Shown here piece by piece: positions 9,386 to 18,678 of a DNA stretch of 64,000 nucleotides. The position numbers were made by a program, and so were the translations under genes. The notes beneath the pieces were generated by a model that saw only the letters and a program-made list of their open reading frames with translations, searched no databases and was not told where the DNA came from. Each line of letters starts with the position of its first letter. Position 1 is the stretch's first letter. The stretch is from Falsihalocynthiibacter sp042445055. GTDB lineage: Bacteria; Pseudomonadota; Alphaproteobacteria; Rhodobacterales; Rhodobacteraceae. The DNA lies in contig NZ_CP170339.1 of the NCBI RefSeq assembly GCF_042445055.1, forward strand, positions 2,108,001-2,172,000, read 5' to 3'.

Positions 9386-10045
9386 TTAACTTGCCTCTGT
9401 TTCAGCACCAAGCGCCAACTTCCACTGATTCACGCGTTGACGCAAACTCACTGTAAGTTCAGCATCTTGAGAAATGGCGTTCAAGCGCGCAATCGCGGCA
9501 TCCGTGTCACCCATTTCGGCCTCAATCAGCGCAACCTGCTCTTCTGCTAACAAGCGGAACGTCCCGCCAGCAACGATCAGTGCTTCAAACGCGGCTTTGC
9601 GTTCGGATGCGTCTGTGGATTGTGGCAACAAGAGCGCGGCTTTGAATGCCGCCAGCTCTTTGTAAATCTGTGCCGCTTCGGGGTTTTGCTCGATCGCTTC
9701 AAGCTCTGCCACGGCCTGTGCAGCGGTATCGCCCTCTTCAACAAGCTCCCCACTCCGAAGGAATGAGAGCACAACATCGGACTGCTGCGATGGGGCCTCG
9801 ATCTCAGAAAGGGCCGAGACGCGATCCGCGGTGGCGTCATTCATAAGAGCGGTAATAATCTGATCGCCGAAATCCTCGGCCGCCGCGATTTTTGAGGCGC
9901 GCTGTGTTTCAACTACAGCCGTCCCGCCCACAAGCGCCACAACCAACAGGCCACCAATCCAGCCGTATTTGCGTAGATATCCAAAGAGCCGATCCTGACG
10001 GACCTCTTCATTCACTTCATCGATAAAACTGTCAGTATCGCTCAC
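9386..10045 (-). CDS. YfgM-like TPR membrane protein
   Basis: Predicted inner-membrane protein with a periplasmic TPR-like helical domain (TPR_21/YfgM type); YfgM links SecYEG with periplasmic chaperones in E. coli. 219 residues: cytosolic N-terminus, membrane helix at about 28-47 (WIGGLLVVALVGGTAVV), then alpha-helical repeats rich in Ala and Glu. The start is GTG at 10043-10045, supported by AGGAGG five bases upstream; an overlapping ATG is out of frame. The gene order with bamB and der supports the YfgM assignment more than sequence alone does. Confidence 0.8.
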   Translation of the reverse strand: MSDTDSFIDEVNEEVRQDRLFGYLRKYGWIGGLLVVALVGGTAVVETQRASKIAAAEDFGDQIITALMNDATADRVSALSEIEAPSQQSDVVLSFLRSGELVEEGDTAAQAVAELEAIEQNPEAAQIYKELAAFKAALLLPQSTDASERKAAFEALIVAGGTFRLLAEEQVALIEAEMGDTDAAIARLNAISQDAELTVSLRQRVNQWKLALGAETEAS

Positions 10046-10380
10046 ATCTTCCTCCTGCCCGCACGTACCGAGCGCATACCATCGCGCCCAGATTCATCGG
10101 GGAATGCCCCCTCATACCCCGAAGGAGAACGCCTTGCCAAGGGTCGCGGCGCCTAAGCATGAATTTCCTCATAAGATAAGGCGCTTGAGCGCGGCCTAAT
10201 TCTCCCATTCATGCCACGATCTCGCCGCAAAATGGCCCGTTGCAAATTCAAACGGCAAAAAATAAACTAAACCAGACAGTTTAGGGCCGGAAAAAATGTT
10301 TGAAATTTCCGGAAATAAAACTATGTGAAGGTAATTAACATCCCAGCCATTTGGCAAGATTTAAGAAATTCGGAGAAATC
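10046..10380. other. 335-bp divergent intergenic region
   Basis: No gene is visible. The half next to the RND adaptor is AT-rich and holds the putative promoter and palindrome described separately; the half next to the yfgM-like gene carries its AGGAGG site. Two TTG-initiated codon runs into the adaptor frame exist but lack a ribosome site. Confidence 0.6.
10240..10284 (+). promoter_or_regulatory. Putative RND promoter with 18-bp palindromic operator
   Basis: CTAAAC-CAGACA-GTTTAG (10267-10284) is a perfect inverted repeat with 6-bp arms and a 6-bp spacer, the size and form of a TetR-family operator. A possible sigma70 promoter, TTGCAA (10240-10245) with a 17-base spacer to TAAACT (10263-10268), would have its -10 box overlapped by the palindrome. 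The match to a promoter is modest; the palindrome is exact. No regulator gene is adjacent, so the binding protein is unknown. Confidence 0.55.
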
Positions 10381-11616
10381 ATGCGTTTGCTTCCCATTTT
10401 AACCGCTATCCTTGTAAGCGCATTTTTGTTCTTCCTTGTGTTTCAGCGTGACAACCTTGTCGACTTTGCGCGGGAAACGGACGCACCTCCTTCGGAAGCA
10501 GAAACAGCGGCGGCTCCCGAACCTGACAATACGACGCCATCCAAACCTCTCGTTTCGGTCGTTGCTTTGCGCTCTGTTGCGCAACCGATTGAAAACGCAG
10601 TTCTATTGCGCGGCGAAACAGAAGCCGCTCGCGAAGTTGAAGTCCGCTCCGAAGTGAGCGGACTTATTATTTCCGAGCCCCTTCGCAAAGGAAGCCAAGT
10701 CGAAAAGGATCAGCTTCTCTGCGAAGTCGAGATCGGCACGCGCGCCAGCGACCTTGAAGACGCACAGGGCGTTTTGATCCGCGCCCAAGCCGCCGTTCCA
10801 GAAGCAAACGCCCGCCTCGCAGAGGCCAACGCGCGCCTCGCCGAAGCACAAATCAACGATAACGCCGCCAAGCGTTTATCCGAAGGTGGCTTTGCCTCGG
10901 ATACGCGCGTCGCCTCTGCTGCAGCATCAGTCGAGAGCGCCCTTGCAGCGGTTGAGGCCGCCAAGGCCGCCGCCTCTGCTGCCACGTCGGGAATCAAATC
11001 TGCCGAGGCACGTGTGGCTGCGGCACAGCGTGAAATTGACCGCCTCAAGATCAACGCGCCCTTTGCGGGAATGCTTGAAACAGATACCGCCGAACTTGGC
11101 ACCTTGATGCAACCCGGCGCGCTTTGCGGGACGGTGGTATTGCTGAATCCGATCAAGCTCGTCGGCTTTGTTCCGGAAACAGATGTCGAGCGTATCAAGG
11201 TTGGCGCCATGGCCGGTGCGCGGCTTGCTTCTGGTCGTGAAGCGCGGGGAAGCGTTTCGTTCCTCTCCCGCACCGCGGATGTCACAACACGCACATTTCG
11301 TGTGGAGGTGATCGTTCCAAATGAGGACCTTGCGATCCGCGACGGACAAACCGTCGAGATTATCGTCTCGGCCGCAGGGACAGAGGCACACCTTGTTCCG
11401 GCCTCCGCATTGACGCTGGATGACGACGGCGAACTGGGTGTTCGTACGGTCGATGAAAACAAAACCGTCCAGTTTGCGCCCGTGTCGATTTTGCGCGACG
11501 AGATCGGCGGCGTATGGCTTGACGGGCTTCCCGATGAGGTCAGCATCATCACATCCGGCCAGGAATATGTTACAGATGGTGTGACAGTGGCGGTTACCTA
11601 CAAGGAGCCAAGCTAA
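10381..11616 (+). CDS. RND efflux periplasmic adaptor (HlyD/MFP family)
   Basis: Membrane fusion protein linking an inner-membrane RND pump to an outer-membrane channel. 411 residues from ATG 10381 (MRLLPILTAILVSAFLFFLVF), preceded by GGAG; a TTG start 30 bases upstream is possible but lacks a site. Single N-terminal anchor, Pro/Glu-rich linker (about 28-50), first lipoyl half at about 75-115 (GLIISEPLRKGSQVEKDQLL), a long Ala/Glu alpha-hairpin (about 125-220), second lipoyl half (INAPFAGMLETD), then beta-barrel and membrane-proximal domains. The TAATG overlap with the permease shows coupling. No outer-membrane factor gene is nearby. Confidence 0.92.
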   Translation: MRLLPILTAILVSAFLFFLVFQRDNLVDFARETDAPPSEAETAAAPEPDNTTPSKPLVSVVALRSVAQPIENAVLLRGETEAAREVEVRSEVSGLIISEPLRKGSQVEKDQLLCEVEIGTRASDLEDAQGVLIRAQAAVPEANARLAEANARLAEAQINDNAAKRLSEGGFASDTRVASAAASVESALAAVEAAKAAASAATSGIKSAEARVAAAQREIDRLKINAPFAGMLETDTAELGTLMQPGALCGTVVLLNPIKLVGFVPETDVERIKVGAMAGARLASGREARGSVSFLSRTADVTTRTFRVEVIVPNEDLAIRDGQTVEIIVSAAGTEAHLVPASALTLDDDGELGVRTVDENKTVQFAPVSILRDEIGGVWLDGLPDEVSIITSGQEYVTDGVTVAVTYKEPS

Positions 11617-14600
11617 TGACGGGCATCGTTGACTGGGCCTCTGAACGGGCCCGGATGGTCATTGCATTTATTGTGATTTCCTTGGTCGCAGGGGCCGCCG
11701 CCTATGTGAACCTCCCCAAAGAGGGTGAGCCCGACATTGAAATTCCCGCTCTATTTGTTTCGGTCCCCTTCCCCGGAATTTCCGCCGAGGATAGCGAGGC
11801 TCTGTTGGTTAAGCCGATGGAGACGGAACTCTCGGATCTGGATGGCCTCAAGACAATGACCTCTACCGCCTCCGAAGGGTATGGCGGCATCGCGCTAGAG
11901 TTCGAATTTGGCTGGGACAAGACAAAAATCATCGCCGACGTGCGCGACAAGATGAACACCGTTGAAGGGAATTTCCCTGCGGGTGCCGATAAATATTCAA
12001 TCAACGAAATCAACTTCTCCGAGTTTCCGATTATCATCGTGAACCTGTCTGGCGATCTGCCGGAACGGACCTTGGTTCGTGTCGGCAAACAGCTTCAGGA
12101 CAAGCTTGAAGGGTTGGAACCCGTTCTTGAGGCCGCCCTCGCAGGGCATCGCGACGAGATGGTCGAGGTCACAATCGACCCGCTGCGCCTTGAGGCATAT
12201 AACGTCACCGCGCCAGAACTCATCAATGTGGTCGTAAACAACAACCAGTTGATCGCCGCTGGTGAAATCGAAACGCCGAACGGCGCGTTCTCGGTAAAAA
12301 TCCCGTCAAGTTTCGGCGAGCCGCAAGATATCTTTGACCTTCCCGTCAAGACTAACGGTGACCGCGTTGTAACGCTGGGCGATCTGGCGGATATCCGTCT
12401 GACATTCGAAGACCGCGTGGGCACCGCACGCTACAATGGCGAAACGACCGTCGCGTTGCAGGTCGTGAAGCGCAAAGGCTTTAACATCATCGACACCGCC
12501 GCACAGGTCCGCGCCGCAGTCGAAGAATCCCGCGCAGGATGGCCAGAGCAACTGCGCGCAGCGGTAGAAGTCGGCGCAAGCAACGATCAGTCGCGCACGG
12601 TTGGCTCTATGGTCAGCCAGCTTGAAGGCTCGGTTCTAACGGCGATTGCCCTTGTTATGATCGTGGTTCTGGGAACGCTTGGAACGCGCTCGGCCCTTCT
12701 GGTTGGGTTTTCTATCCCGACTTCGTTCCTGTTGTGCTTTGTGCTCTTGGGCGCGATGGGAATTACGATTTCCAACATCGTGATGTTCGGCCTGATCCTT
12801 GCGGTTGGTATGCTTGTGGACGGCGCGATCGTCGTGGTGGAATATGCAGACCGCCGCATCAAAGAGGGTGTTGGCCCGATGCACGCCTTTACCGAGGCCG
12901 CAAAGCGTATGTTCTGGCCCATCGTAAGCTCGACTGCGACGACGCTTTGCGCGTTCCTTCCGATGCTCTTCTGGCCCGGTGTCGCAGGGCAATTCATGGG
13001 TATGCTGCCGGTTACGTTGATCTTCGTTCTCTCTGCGTCGCTGGTTGTGGCGCTGGTTTACCTTCCGGTCCTTGGCGGCGTTTTCGGGCGTGGTTCGCGG
13101 ATCATCGAGAATGCGTCGGCATTCCTGAAACGCAAGCTTCCTTGGTTTGTGCGTGCAGCGCTTATTCCTGTCGCGTTCTACGGGCTATTCCTCGGAATTA
13201 TGCAGATGCTCAATCCGGGTTACCTCTTTGGGGGCACACCCATCGCGACGGGCGTCGTAGGCATCATTCCCGGTGCGCTGCTCTTTATGATTTCAGCCTT
13301 TGCAAGCTCTGCGTTTTTGGGGGCGGCATCCCTTCCCAAGCGCGAAAAAAAGGTGCGCGCAGGTGTCCGCCGCTCTCCCTTCGGGATTTTCATCAAGTTC
13401 ATCGTCGGCAATCCGATCATGCCACTTGTGGCCGTCGGGAGCGTTATTTTCGTCGTTCTGACGACCTTCTCGATCTTCGGAGAAAACAACAAGGGCGTCG
13501 AGTTCTTTGTCGATAGCGAACCCGAGCAGGCGATCATCTATGTGCGCCAGCGCGGGAACCTCTCGCTTGAGGAAAAAGACGACGCGCTACGTTTGGCCGA
13601 GGATATCGTGCTGAAGGAAAAAGGTATCCAGAGCACCTTTGCCTTTGCGGGTGACGGTGGGCTTACGCAATTTGACGGCGGTGCTGGCGCGCCACGCGAT
13701 TCCATTGGCCAAATTCAAATCGAGTTGATGCCATGGGAAGAACGCCCAACCATCAAAGAGCCGTGGTTCTGGGGATTGAAGCGCAACGCAGTTGATCCAG
13801 AATATGACGGCAACGCGGTTCTGGAACGTCTAGAAGAGAAGCTTGCCCAAATTCCGGGAACACGGAGCGAAATCCTCAACCTTTCACGCGGTCCCGCTTC
13901 GGCCAAGCCTGTGCATCTTCGGCTGAAATCCGACAACTGGGAAAGCCTTCGCGCCGCCACTGAAATCGCGCGCGCGCAATTTGATGTAACGCCGGGGCTC
14001 GCAGATATCGACGATACGCTCCCCCTGCCCGGTATCGACTGGCAAATTGATGTGGACGTGCAAAAAGCAGGTCGATACGGCGCAGATGTTGCGACGGTCG
14101 GCGGTATGGTTCAATTGGTGACGCGCGGCATATTGCTCGACACCATGCGGGTCGATTCAAGTGACGAGGAGATCGAAATTCGCGTGCGCCTTCCCGAGGA
14201 GGACCGCGTTCTGTCCACACTCGACAGCCTGCGCATCCGTACCACCGAGGGGCTTGTGCCACTTTCGAATTTCATCACACGCCAACCTGTCGAGAAACTC
14301 GCGCAGATCGATCGAGTGGATCAACAACGCTATTTTGATGTGAAAGCGGGGATTGCCTCCAACCTTCTAAAGCTCACACCAACGGACCCTGACGACGAGG
14401 CGTATTTCATCGCCGAGAAGGACCTTGGGAAGGTTGCAAACGATGGCGAAACCTATCAATCCAAGATCGACGCGCACGCCTATCAGGCCGCACCAGTAAA
14501 CGCCAATGAGCGTATCGAGGCGCTCACCGAATGGCTGAACACCCAAGAGGTTCTGCCAGATGATGTGACGTGGGAATGGACAGGCGACCAAGAGGACCAA

Positions 14601-15359
14601 GCCGAGTCCGGTGCCTTCTTAATGCGCGCGTTTGCGGGTGCTTTGGCGCTGATGTTTGTGATCCTGTTGGCGCAGTTCAACAGCTTCTATAACTCGCTTC
14701 TGGTGCTGGTTGCGGTTGTGCTCTCGACGACGGGTGTATTGATCGGGATGTTGGTGATGAATCAAGCCTTCTCGATCATTATGACGGGTACGGGGATTGT
14801 TGCGCTGGCGGGGATCGTGGTGAACAACAACATTGTTCTGATCGACACCTATCAGGAATACGCGAAATACATGCCTCGCATCGAGGCCATTGTGCGCACC
14901 GCGCAAAACCGCATTCGCCCTGTTTTGCTTACAACGATCACAACGATGGCGGGCCTTGCGCCGATGATGTTCGGATTGTCGCTCGACTTTATCAACGGCG
15001 GCTATTCCATCGACAGCCCCACCGCACTTTGGTGGAAGCAACTTGCGACTGCGGTTGTGTTCGGGTTGGGTATTGCGACGGTTTTGACGCTGGTGTTTAC
15101 GCCTTCGATGCTGGCGATCCCCGTATGGTTCAAGACCTACGTTTCGTGGATTGCGCGCCTTCTGGCGAAACTCTCGATGGGACGCAGCAGTCAGGCCGCT
15201 CATGACTGGGCGCTACAATCCGCCGCCAAGAAACTTAAGGCACCAGAGCTTGACTGGACAAAGCTCCTAGAGAACGACGTGAAGCACGAAAGTAGCGACA
15301 CGGATGAGGCCACGGACACTCCTAAATCCGACGGTCCTCCGCTCAAGGCCGCAGAATAA
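11616..15359 (+). CDS. RND efflux permease (AcrB/HAE-1-like, enlarged)
   Basis: Proton-driven inner-membrane efflux pump, probably trimeric. 1247 residues against about 1030-1050 for AcrB. TM1 is at about 14-30 and the TM2-6 block at about 338-490, including GMLVDGAIVVVEYADR near 398 (only one Asp of the AcrB Asp pair; the second is Gly). Two extra hydrophobic segments lie at about 512-532 and 547-572, ahead of a TM7-like helix at 601-622. The second TM block starts near 1005 and has AGIVVNNNIVLIDTY where AcrB has its Lys. The C-terminal tail is charged. Substrate cannot be told from sequence. Confidence 0.93.
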   Translation: MTGIVDWASERARMVIAFIVISLVAGAAAYVNLPKEGEPDIEIPALFVSVPFPGISAEDSEALLVKPMETELSDLDGLKTMTSTASEGYGGIALEFEFGWDKTKIIADVRDKMNTVEGNFPAGADKYSINEINFSEFPIIIVNLSGDLPERTLVRVGKQLQDKLEGLEPVLEAALAGHRDEMVEVTIDPLRLEAYNVTAPELINVVVNNNQLIAAGEIETPNGAFSVKIPSSFGEPQDIFDLPVKTNGDRVVTLGDLADIRLTFEDRVGTARYNGETTVALQVVKRKGFNIIDTAAQVRAAVEESRAGWPEQLRAAVEVGASNDQSRTVGSMVSQLEGSVLTAIALVMIVVLGTLGTRSALLVGFSIPTSFLLCFVLLGAMGITISNIVMFGLILAVGMLVDGAIVVVEYADRRIKEGVGPMHAFTEAAKRMFWPIVSSTATTLCAFLPMLFWPGVAGQFMGMLPVTLIFVLSASLVVALVYLPVLGGVFGRGSRIIENASAFLKRKLPWFVRAALIPVAFYGLFLGIMQMLNPGYLFGGTPIATGVVGIIPGALLFMISAFASSAFLGAASLPKREKKVRAGVRRSPFGIFIKFIVGNPIMPLVAVGSVIFVVLTTFSIFGENNKGVEFFVDSEPEQAIIYVRQRGNLSLEEKDDALRLAEDIVLKEKGIQSTFAFAGDGGLTQFDGGAGAPRDSIGQIQIELMPWEERPTIKEPWFWGLKRNAVDPEYDGNAVLERLEEKLAQIPGTRSEILNLSRGPASAKPVHLRLKSDNWESLRAATEIARAQFDVTPGLADIDDTLPLPGIDWQIDVDVQKAGRYGADVATVGGMVQLVTRGILLDTMRVDSSDEEIEIRVRLPEEDRVLSTLDSLRIRTTEGLVPLSNFITRQPVEKLAQIDRVDQQRYFDVKAGIASNLLKLTPTDPDDEAYFIAEKDLGKVANDGETYQSKIDAHAYQAAPVNANERIEALTEWLNTQEVLPDDVTWEWTGDQEDQAESGAFLMRAFAGALALMFVILLAQFNSFYNSLLVLVAVVLSTTGVLIGMLVMNQAFSIIMTGTGIVALAGIVVNNNIVLIDTYQEYAKYMPRIEAIVRTAQNRIRPVLLTTITTMAGLAPMMFGLSLDFINGGYSIDSPTALWWKQLATAVVFGLGIATVLTLVFTPSMLAIPVWFKTYVSWIARLLAKLSMGRSSQAAHDWALQSAAKKLKAPELDWTKLLENDVKHESSDTDEATDTPKSDGPPLKAAE

Positions 15360-15360
15360 G

Positions 15361-15401
15361 AAAAGCCCCGCTCACCATTTCGGTCAGCGGGGCTTTTTAT
15401 T
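15361..15401. terminator. Bidirectional terminator between RND permease and ABC exporter
   Basis: A perfect 12-bp stem, AAAAGCCCCGCT with AGCGGGGCTTTT (15361-15372 and 15386-15397), has A and U tracts on both sides. It lies 1 base after the RND permease stop and just past the stop of the convergent ABC gene, so it can end both transcripts. Confidence 0.92.
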
Positions 15402-15402
15402 T

Positions 15403-17229
15403 CTAGGCGGCGTCTTCTTCGGACTGCTGGCGGCGCCACATATTTGCGTAACGTCCGCTGTGCGCGAGGAGTTCGTCGTGCGTGCCCTCCTCTACGATCT
15501 CTCCGGCCTCTAGCACCACAATCCGGTCGGCATCGACCACCGTCGAGAGCCTATGCGCAATGGTGATCACCGTGCGCCCCTTACCCATCGCCTTGAGGCT
15601 ATCTTGAATGTCGCGCTCCGTTTCGCTGTCGAGCGCGCTTGTCGCCTCATCCAGCAACAGGATCGGCGGGTTCTTGAGCAACGTACGCGCGATGCCGACG
15701 CGCTGTTTCTCACCGCCCGAAAGCTTTAGGCCGCGCTCACCGACCGCTGTGTCGTATCCGTTGGGAAGCGACATAATAAAGTCGTGGATTTTCGCAGCGC
15801 GCGCGGCTTCGCGCACTTCTTCTCGACTAGCGTCCGCACGACCATAGGCAATGTTGTAGTAAATCGTGTCGTTAAACAGAACGGTATCCTGTGGCACCAC
15901 GCCGATTTGCTCGTGCAGGCTCTCTTGGGTCACGTCGCGCACGTCCTGACCATCAATACGAAGCGCGCCGGCGTTCACATCATAAAAACGGAAAAGGATG
16001 CGCCCGATGGTGGACTTACCACTCCCCGATGGGCCCACAATCGCAACGGTTTCGCCTGCACCAACAGTCAGGCTCACGCCTTTGAGGATTGGGCGCTCGG
16101 GCTCATAGCCGAACTCGATATTATCAAGCTCAATCTCACCGCCGTCGACCTTGAGTTTCTTGGCGTTTGGTTTGTCGGTCACTTCCGCAGGTTGTCCCAG
16201 AAGCTCAAACATCTCGCCCATATCCACCAGCGCCTGACGGATTTCACGATAGACCGAACCAAGGAAGTTTAGCGGCATTGTGATCTGGATCATATAGGCG
16301 TTCACCATGACGAAATCGCCCACGGTCAAGTCGCCGCTTTGCACACCAACGGCAGCCATAACCATCACGGCGACAAGCCCAGACGTAATCAAGAGCGACT
16401 GACCAAAGTTCAGGAACGCCAGCGAATAACTCGTTTTGAGTGCCGCCTTCTCATAGAGCGCCATCGAGCTATCGTAACGATAGGCCTCGCGCCCCTCTGC
16501 GCCGAAGTACTTCACCGTTTCAAAATTCAGCAGACTGTCGATGGCTTTCTGATTGGCCTCGGTGTCCTGCTCGTTCATCTCCTTGCGGATACGCACGCGC
16601 CATTCGGTCACCGCGAAGGTAAACCAGACATAGGCCGCAATCGTCGCAACGACGACCGCCAAATACCAGACATCAAACACAAAAAACAGAATGACTGCGA
16701 CCATCAAAAGCTCAAGAACGAGCGGCCCGATCGAAAACAAAAGAAAACGCAGAAGGAAATCTACGCCCTTCACACCACGCTCGATGATCCGCGAGAGACC
16801 ACCCGTTTTGCGCGCGATATGATAGCGCATCGAAAGGCGGTGAATATGGGTAAATGTCTCAAGCGCAAGTTGCCGCAGCGCCCGCTGTCCCACCCGCGCA
16901 AAAATAACATCGCGAAGTTGGTTCATCCCAACCGTCAGCGCCCGCGCCAAGCCATAGGCAACGGTTATTCCAACCGCACCAATCCCCAGCATCCAAGCAG
17001 AGGGCTCCCCCTCACCTGCAAGCAGATCCACCGCCTCTTTGTAGAGGAACGGCGAAACAACGGCCACGAGTTTGGACATCAGCAGCATAATCATTGCCGC
17101 CACAACGCGCCGCTTGATCCAAGGCTGGTCTTTGGGCCAGACATAAGGGATCACGCGGCGGATCACATTCCAGCCGCCCCCTTTGGGTCCTGACTTCAAA
17201 GCGGCATCTGTGGGGGTCAATCGGCGCAT
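15403..17229 (-). CDS. Atm1-type ABC exporter (permease-ATPase half transporter)
   Basis: Inner-membrane ABC half transporter of the ABCB7/Atm1 group, linked in bacteria to export of glutathione-metal or glutathione-persulfide compounds. 608 residues from ATG 17227-17229, with GGAG 7 bases upstream; an upstream GTG is less likely. Six membrane helices cover about 50-330. The ATPase has Walker A GPSGSGKST, signature LSGGEKQRVGIARTLL, Walker B PILLLDEATSALD and the H-loop IAHRLST. The stretches WPKDQPWIKRRV and AVTEWRVRIRKEMN are typical of Atm1. It is convergent with the RND operon. Confidence 0.92.
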   Translation of the reverse strand: MRRLTPTDAALKSGPKGGGWNVIRRVIPYVWPKDQPWIKRRVVAAMIMLLMSKLVAVVSPFLYKEAVDLLAGEGEPSAWMLGIGAVGITVAYGLARALTVGMNQLRDVIFARVGQRALRQLALETFTHIHRLSMRYHIARKTGGLSRIIERGVKGVDFLLRFLLFSIGPLVLELLMVAVILFFVFDVWYLAVVVATIAAYVWFTFAVTEWRVRIRKEMNEQDTEANQKAIDSLLNFETVKYFGAEGREAYRYDSSMALYEKAALKTSYSLAFLNFGQSLLITSGLVAVMVMAAVGVQSGDLTVGDFVMVNAYMIQITMPLNFLGSVYREIRQALVDMGEMFELLGQPAEVTDKPNAKKLKVDGGEIELDNIEFGYEPERPILKGVSLTVGAGETVAIVGPSGSGKSTIGRILFRFYDVNAGALRIDGQDVRDVTQESLHEQIGVVPQDTVLFNDTIYYNIAYGRADASREEVREAARAAKIHDFIMSLPNGYDTAVGERGLKLSGGEKQRVGIARTLLKNPPILLLDEATSALDSETERDIQDSLKAMGKGRTVITIAHRLSTVVDADRIVVLEAGEIVEEGTHDELLAHSGRYANMWRRQQSEEDAA

Positions 17230-17310
17230 GGCATTCTCCAGCTTGCTGAGCGGCACAGATTAGCGGCGCAGAACAAGGATTGCCAGAGGTACGGCGCCAA
17301 TTCGTTTGCT

Positions 17311-18579
17311 TTATTCGTTGGTTGGCACCGTAAAGAGCTGGCCGGGATAAATCAGGTTGGGGTCACGAATGCTGTCGCGATTGGCTTCAAACACCCGCAC
17401 ATAAAGCACGCCGTCCCCGTAGGTATCTTTGGCGATCCCCCAAAGCGTGTTGCCCGGTTGTACGGTCACGGCCTTTACAACAACATTGCCATCCTCGGAA
17501 ACCGGAGCGACCTTTTCCAGCGCCTCGGGCGTTTCGCGCTTGAACGGTGTTTCGACGCGCGAAACCACCTTGCCCTCGGTATCCACCAGATCGGCCCGCA
17601 AGGTATAAATACCCGCTTCAACTTCGGTCAATGCGGCGGCCCAATTGCCCTCGGCGTTGATCTCGTGGGTTTCTACGGGTTCGTTATCCAGATAAAGACG
17701 AATGAAATCTCCGGGGTTGCCGCGCCCTGCAATCTGGACGTTGCCCTCGGCGCCATAGGTGATCGCATTGATCGCCAAGTCGCTGGAAGGTTCGCCGGAT
17801 TGTAAAACCTCCACGCCTTCATCGGTCGCCAACAAGACGGCGGGCGCTTGCGGCGCGGTATCATCGACCGAAGGTTCCGCGGAGGCGACTTCAATCGGTT
17901 CTTCAACGGTTTCGGGCGCGGGCTCTGTCGCAGCTTCGGCTGTTACGTTTTCCACGGTTTCTTCTGGTGCATCTTGCGGCTGATCTGGCGTAACCGTCGC
18001 AACCTGAGCGTCACTTGGTTCGGCCTCTACTTCGGCAACGTCTGCGGTCTCTGGCTCGGCCAATGGCGCAAGTGTCGCGCTCGGCGCAAGAATAACGGTT
18101 TCAGCGGACGCAACCGTCGAAGCGCCGCTCCCTGTTTCCAAGGACATCACGCGCGCGGCGTCTGCGACCTCAACGCTAAACAGGCTTACGAAATTGCCGC
18201 TGGCGTCTGCTTCGGTGCGCGAAACCTCTTCGCCATCCAACGAGATAACAACCTCGGTGCCCGCTTCGGCACGGCCAGCAACCAGCGCGCCACCATCGGC
18301 GTCCACACGCACAACATCAAAGCTGGGTGCCATCGTCGGTATGGCCTCTTCTGCGGGAGGCTCGGAAACTTCGGTTGCAACTTCCTCGACTGGCGCATCA
18401 GGTGTAGCTTCTACGGCTGCCTCACCCACCTGCGCGTTGTCCTCTGGCGTGACTTCGGGGGCCGAAACTTCCTGCGTCCTAGGGAGCGAATACATCACGT
18501 AGCCCCCCATCGCCACCGCCAATGCCGTTGCTCCCCCAAGCGCGACACCCGTGAACCCTAAGTTACTCTTCACAGCCAT
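17311..18579 (-). CDS. LysM peptidoglycan-binding protein
   Basis: Predicted envelope protein of 422 residues. The start is ATG 18577-18579 (MAVKSNLGFTGVALGG), with GGGGA 9 bases upstream; upstream GTG and ATG codons are alternatives. N-terminal membrane anchor or signal at about 10-28, then a long acidic, Ala/Pro/Glu/Val-rich region of low complexity (about 30-250) containing a beta-rich segment with GGALVAGRAEAGTEV. A similar repeat, NVQIAGRGNPGDFIRLYLDN, comes later. The C-terminus is a LysM domain (about 372-420) with VQPGNTLWGIAKDTYGDG and PNLIYPGQLFTVP. This layout is common in roseobacters; the exact role is unknown. Confidence 0.88.
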   Translation of the reverse strand: MAVKSNLGFTGVALGGATALAVAMGGYVMYSLPRTQEVSAPEVTPEDNAQVGEAAVEATPDAPVEEVATEVSEPPAEEAIPTMAPSFDVVRVDADGGALVAGRAEAGTEVVISLDGEEVSRTEADASGNFVSLFSVEVADAARVMSLETGSGASTVASAETVILAPSATLAPLAEPETADVAEVEAEPSDAQVATVTPDQPQDAPEETVENVTAEAATEPAPETVEEPIEVASAEPSVDDTAPQAPAVLLATDEGVEVLQSGEPSSDLAINAITYGAEGNVQIAGRGNPGDFIRLYLDNEPVETHEINAEGNWAAALTEVEAGIYTLRADLVDTEGKVVSRVETPFKRETPEALEKVAPVSEDGNVVVKAVTVQPGNTLWGIAKDTYGDGVLYVRVFEANRDSIRDPNLIYPGQLFTVPTNE

Positions 18580-18678
18580 AAATTCCATTCCCCAATGGTC
18601 TTGCACCTACCCAGTGAACAGGCGATTGTAAGGGCATTCCGCCCACGTTGGCGCTCAAGAAACCCTAACCAAAGGCCA

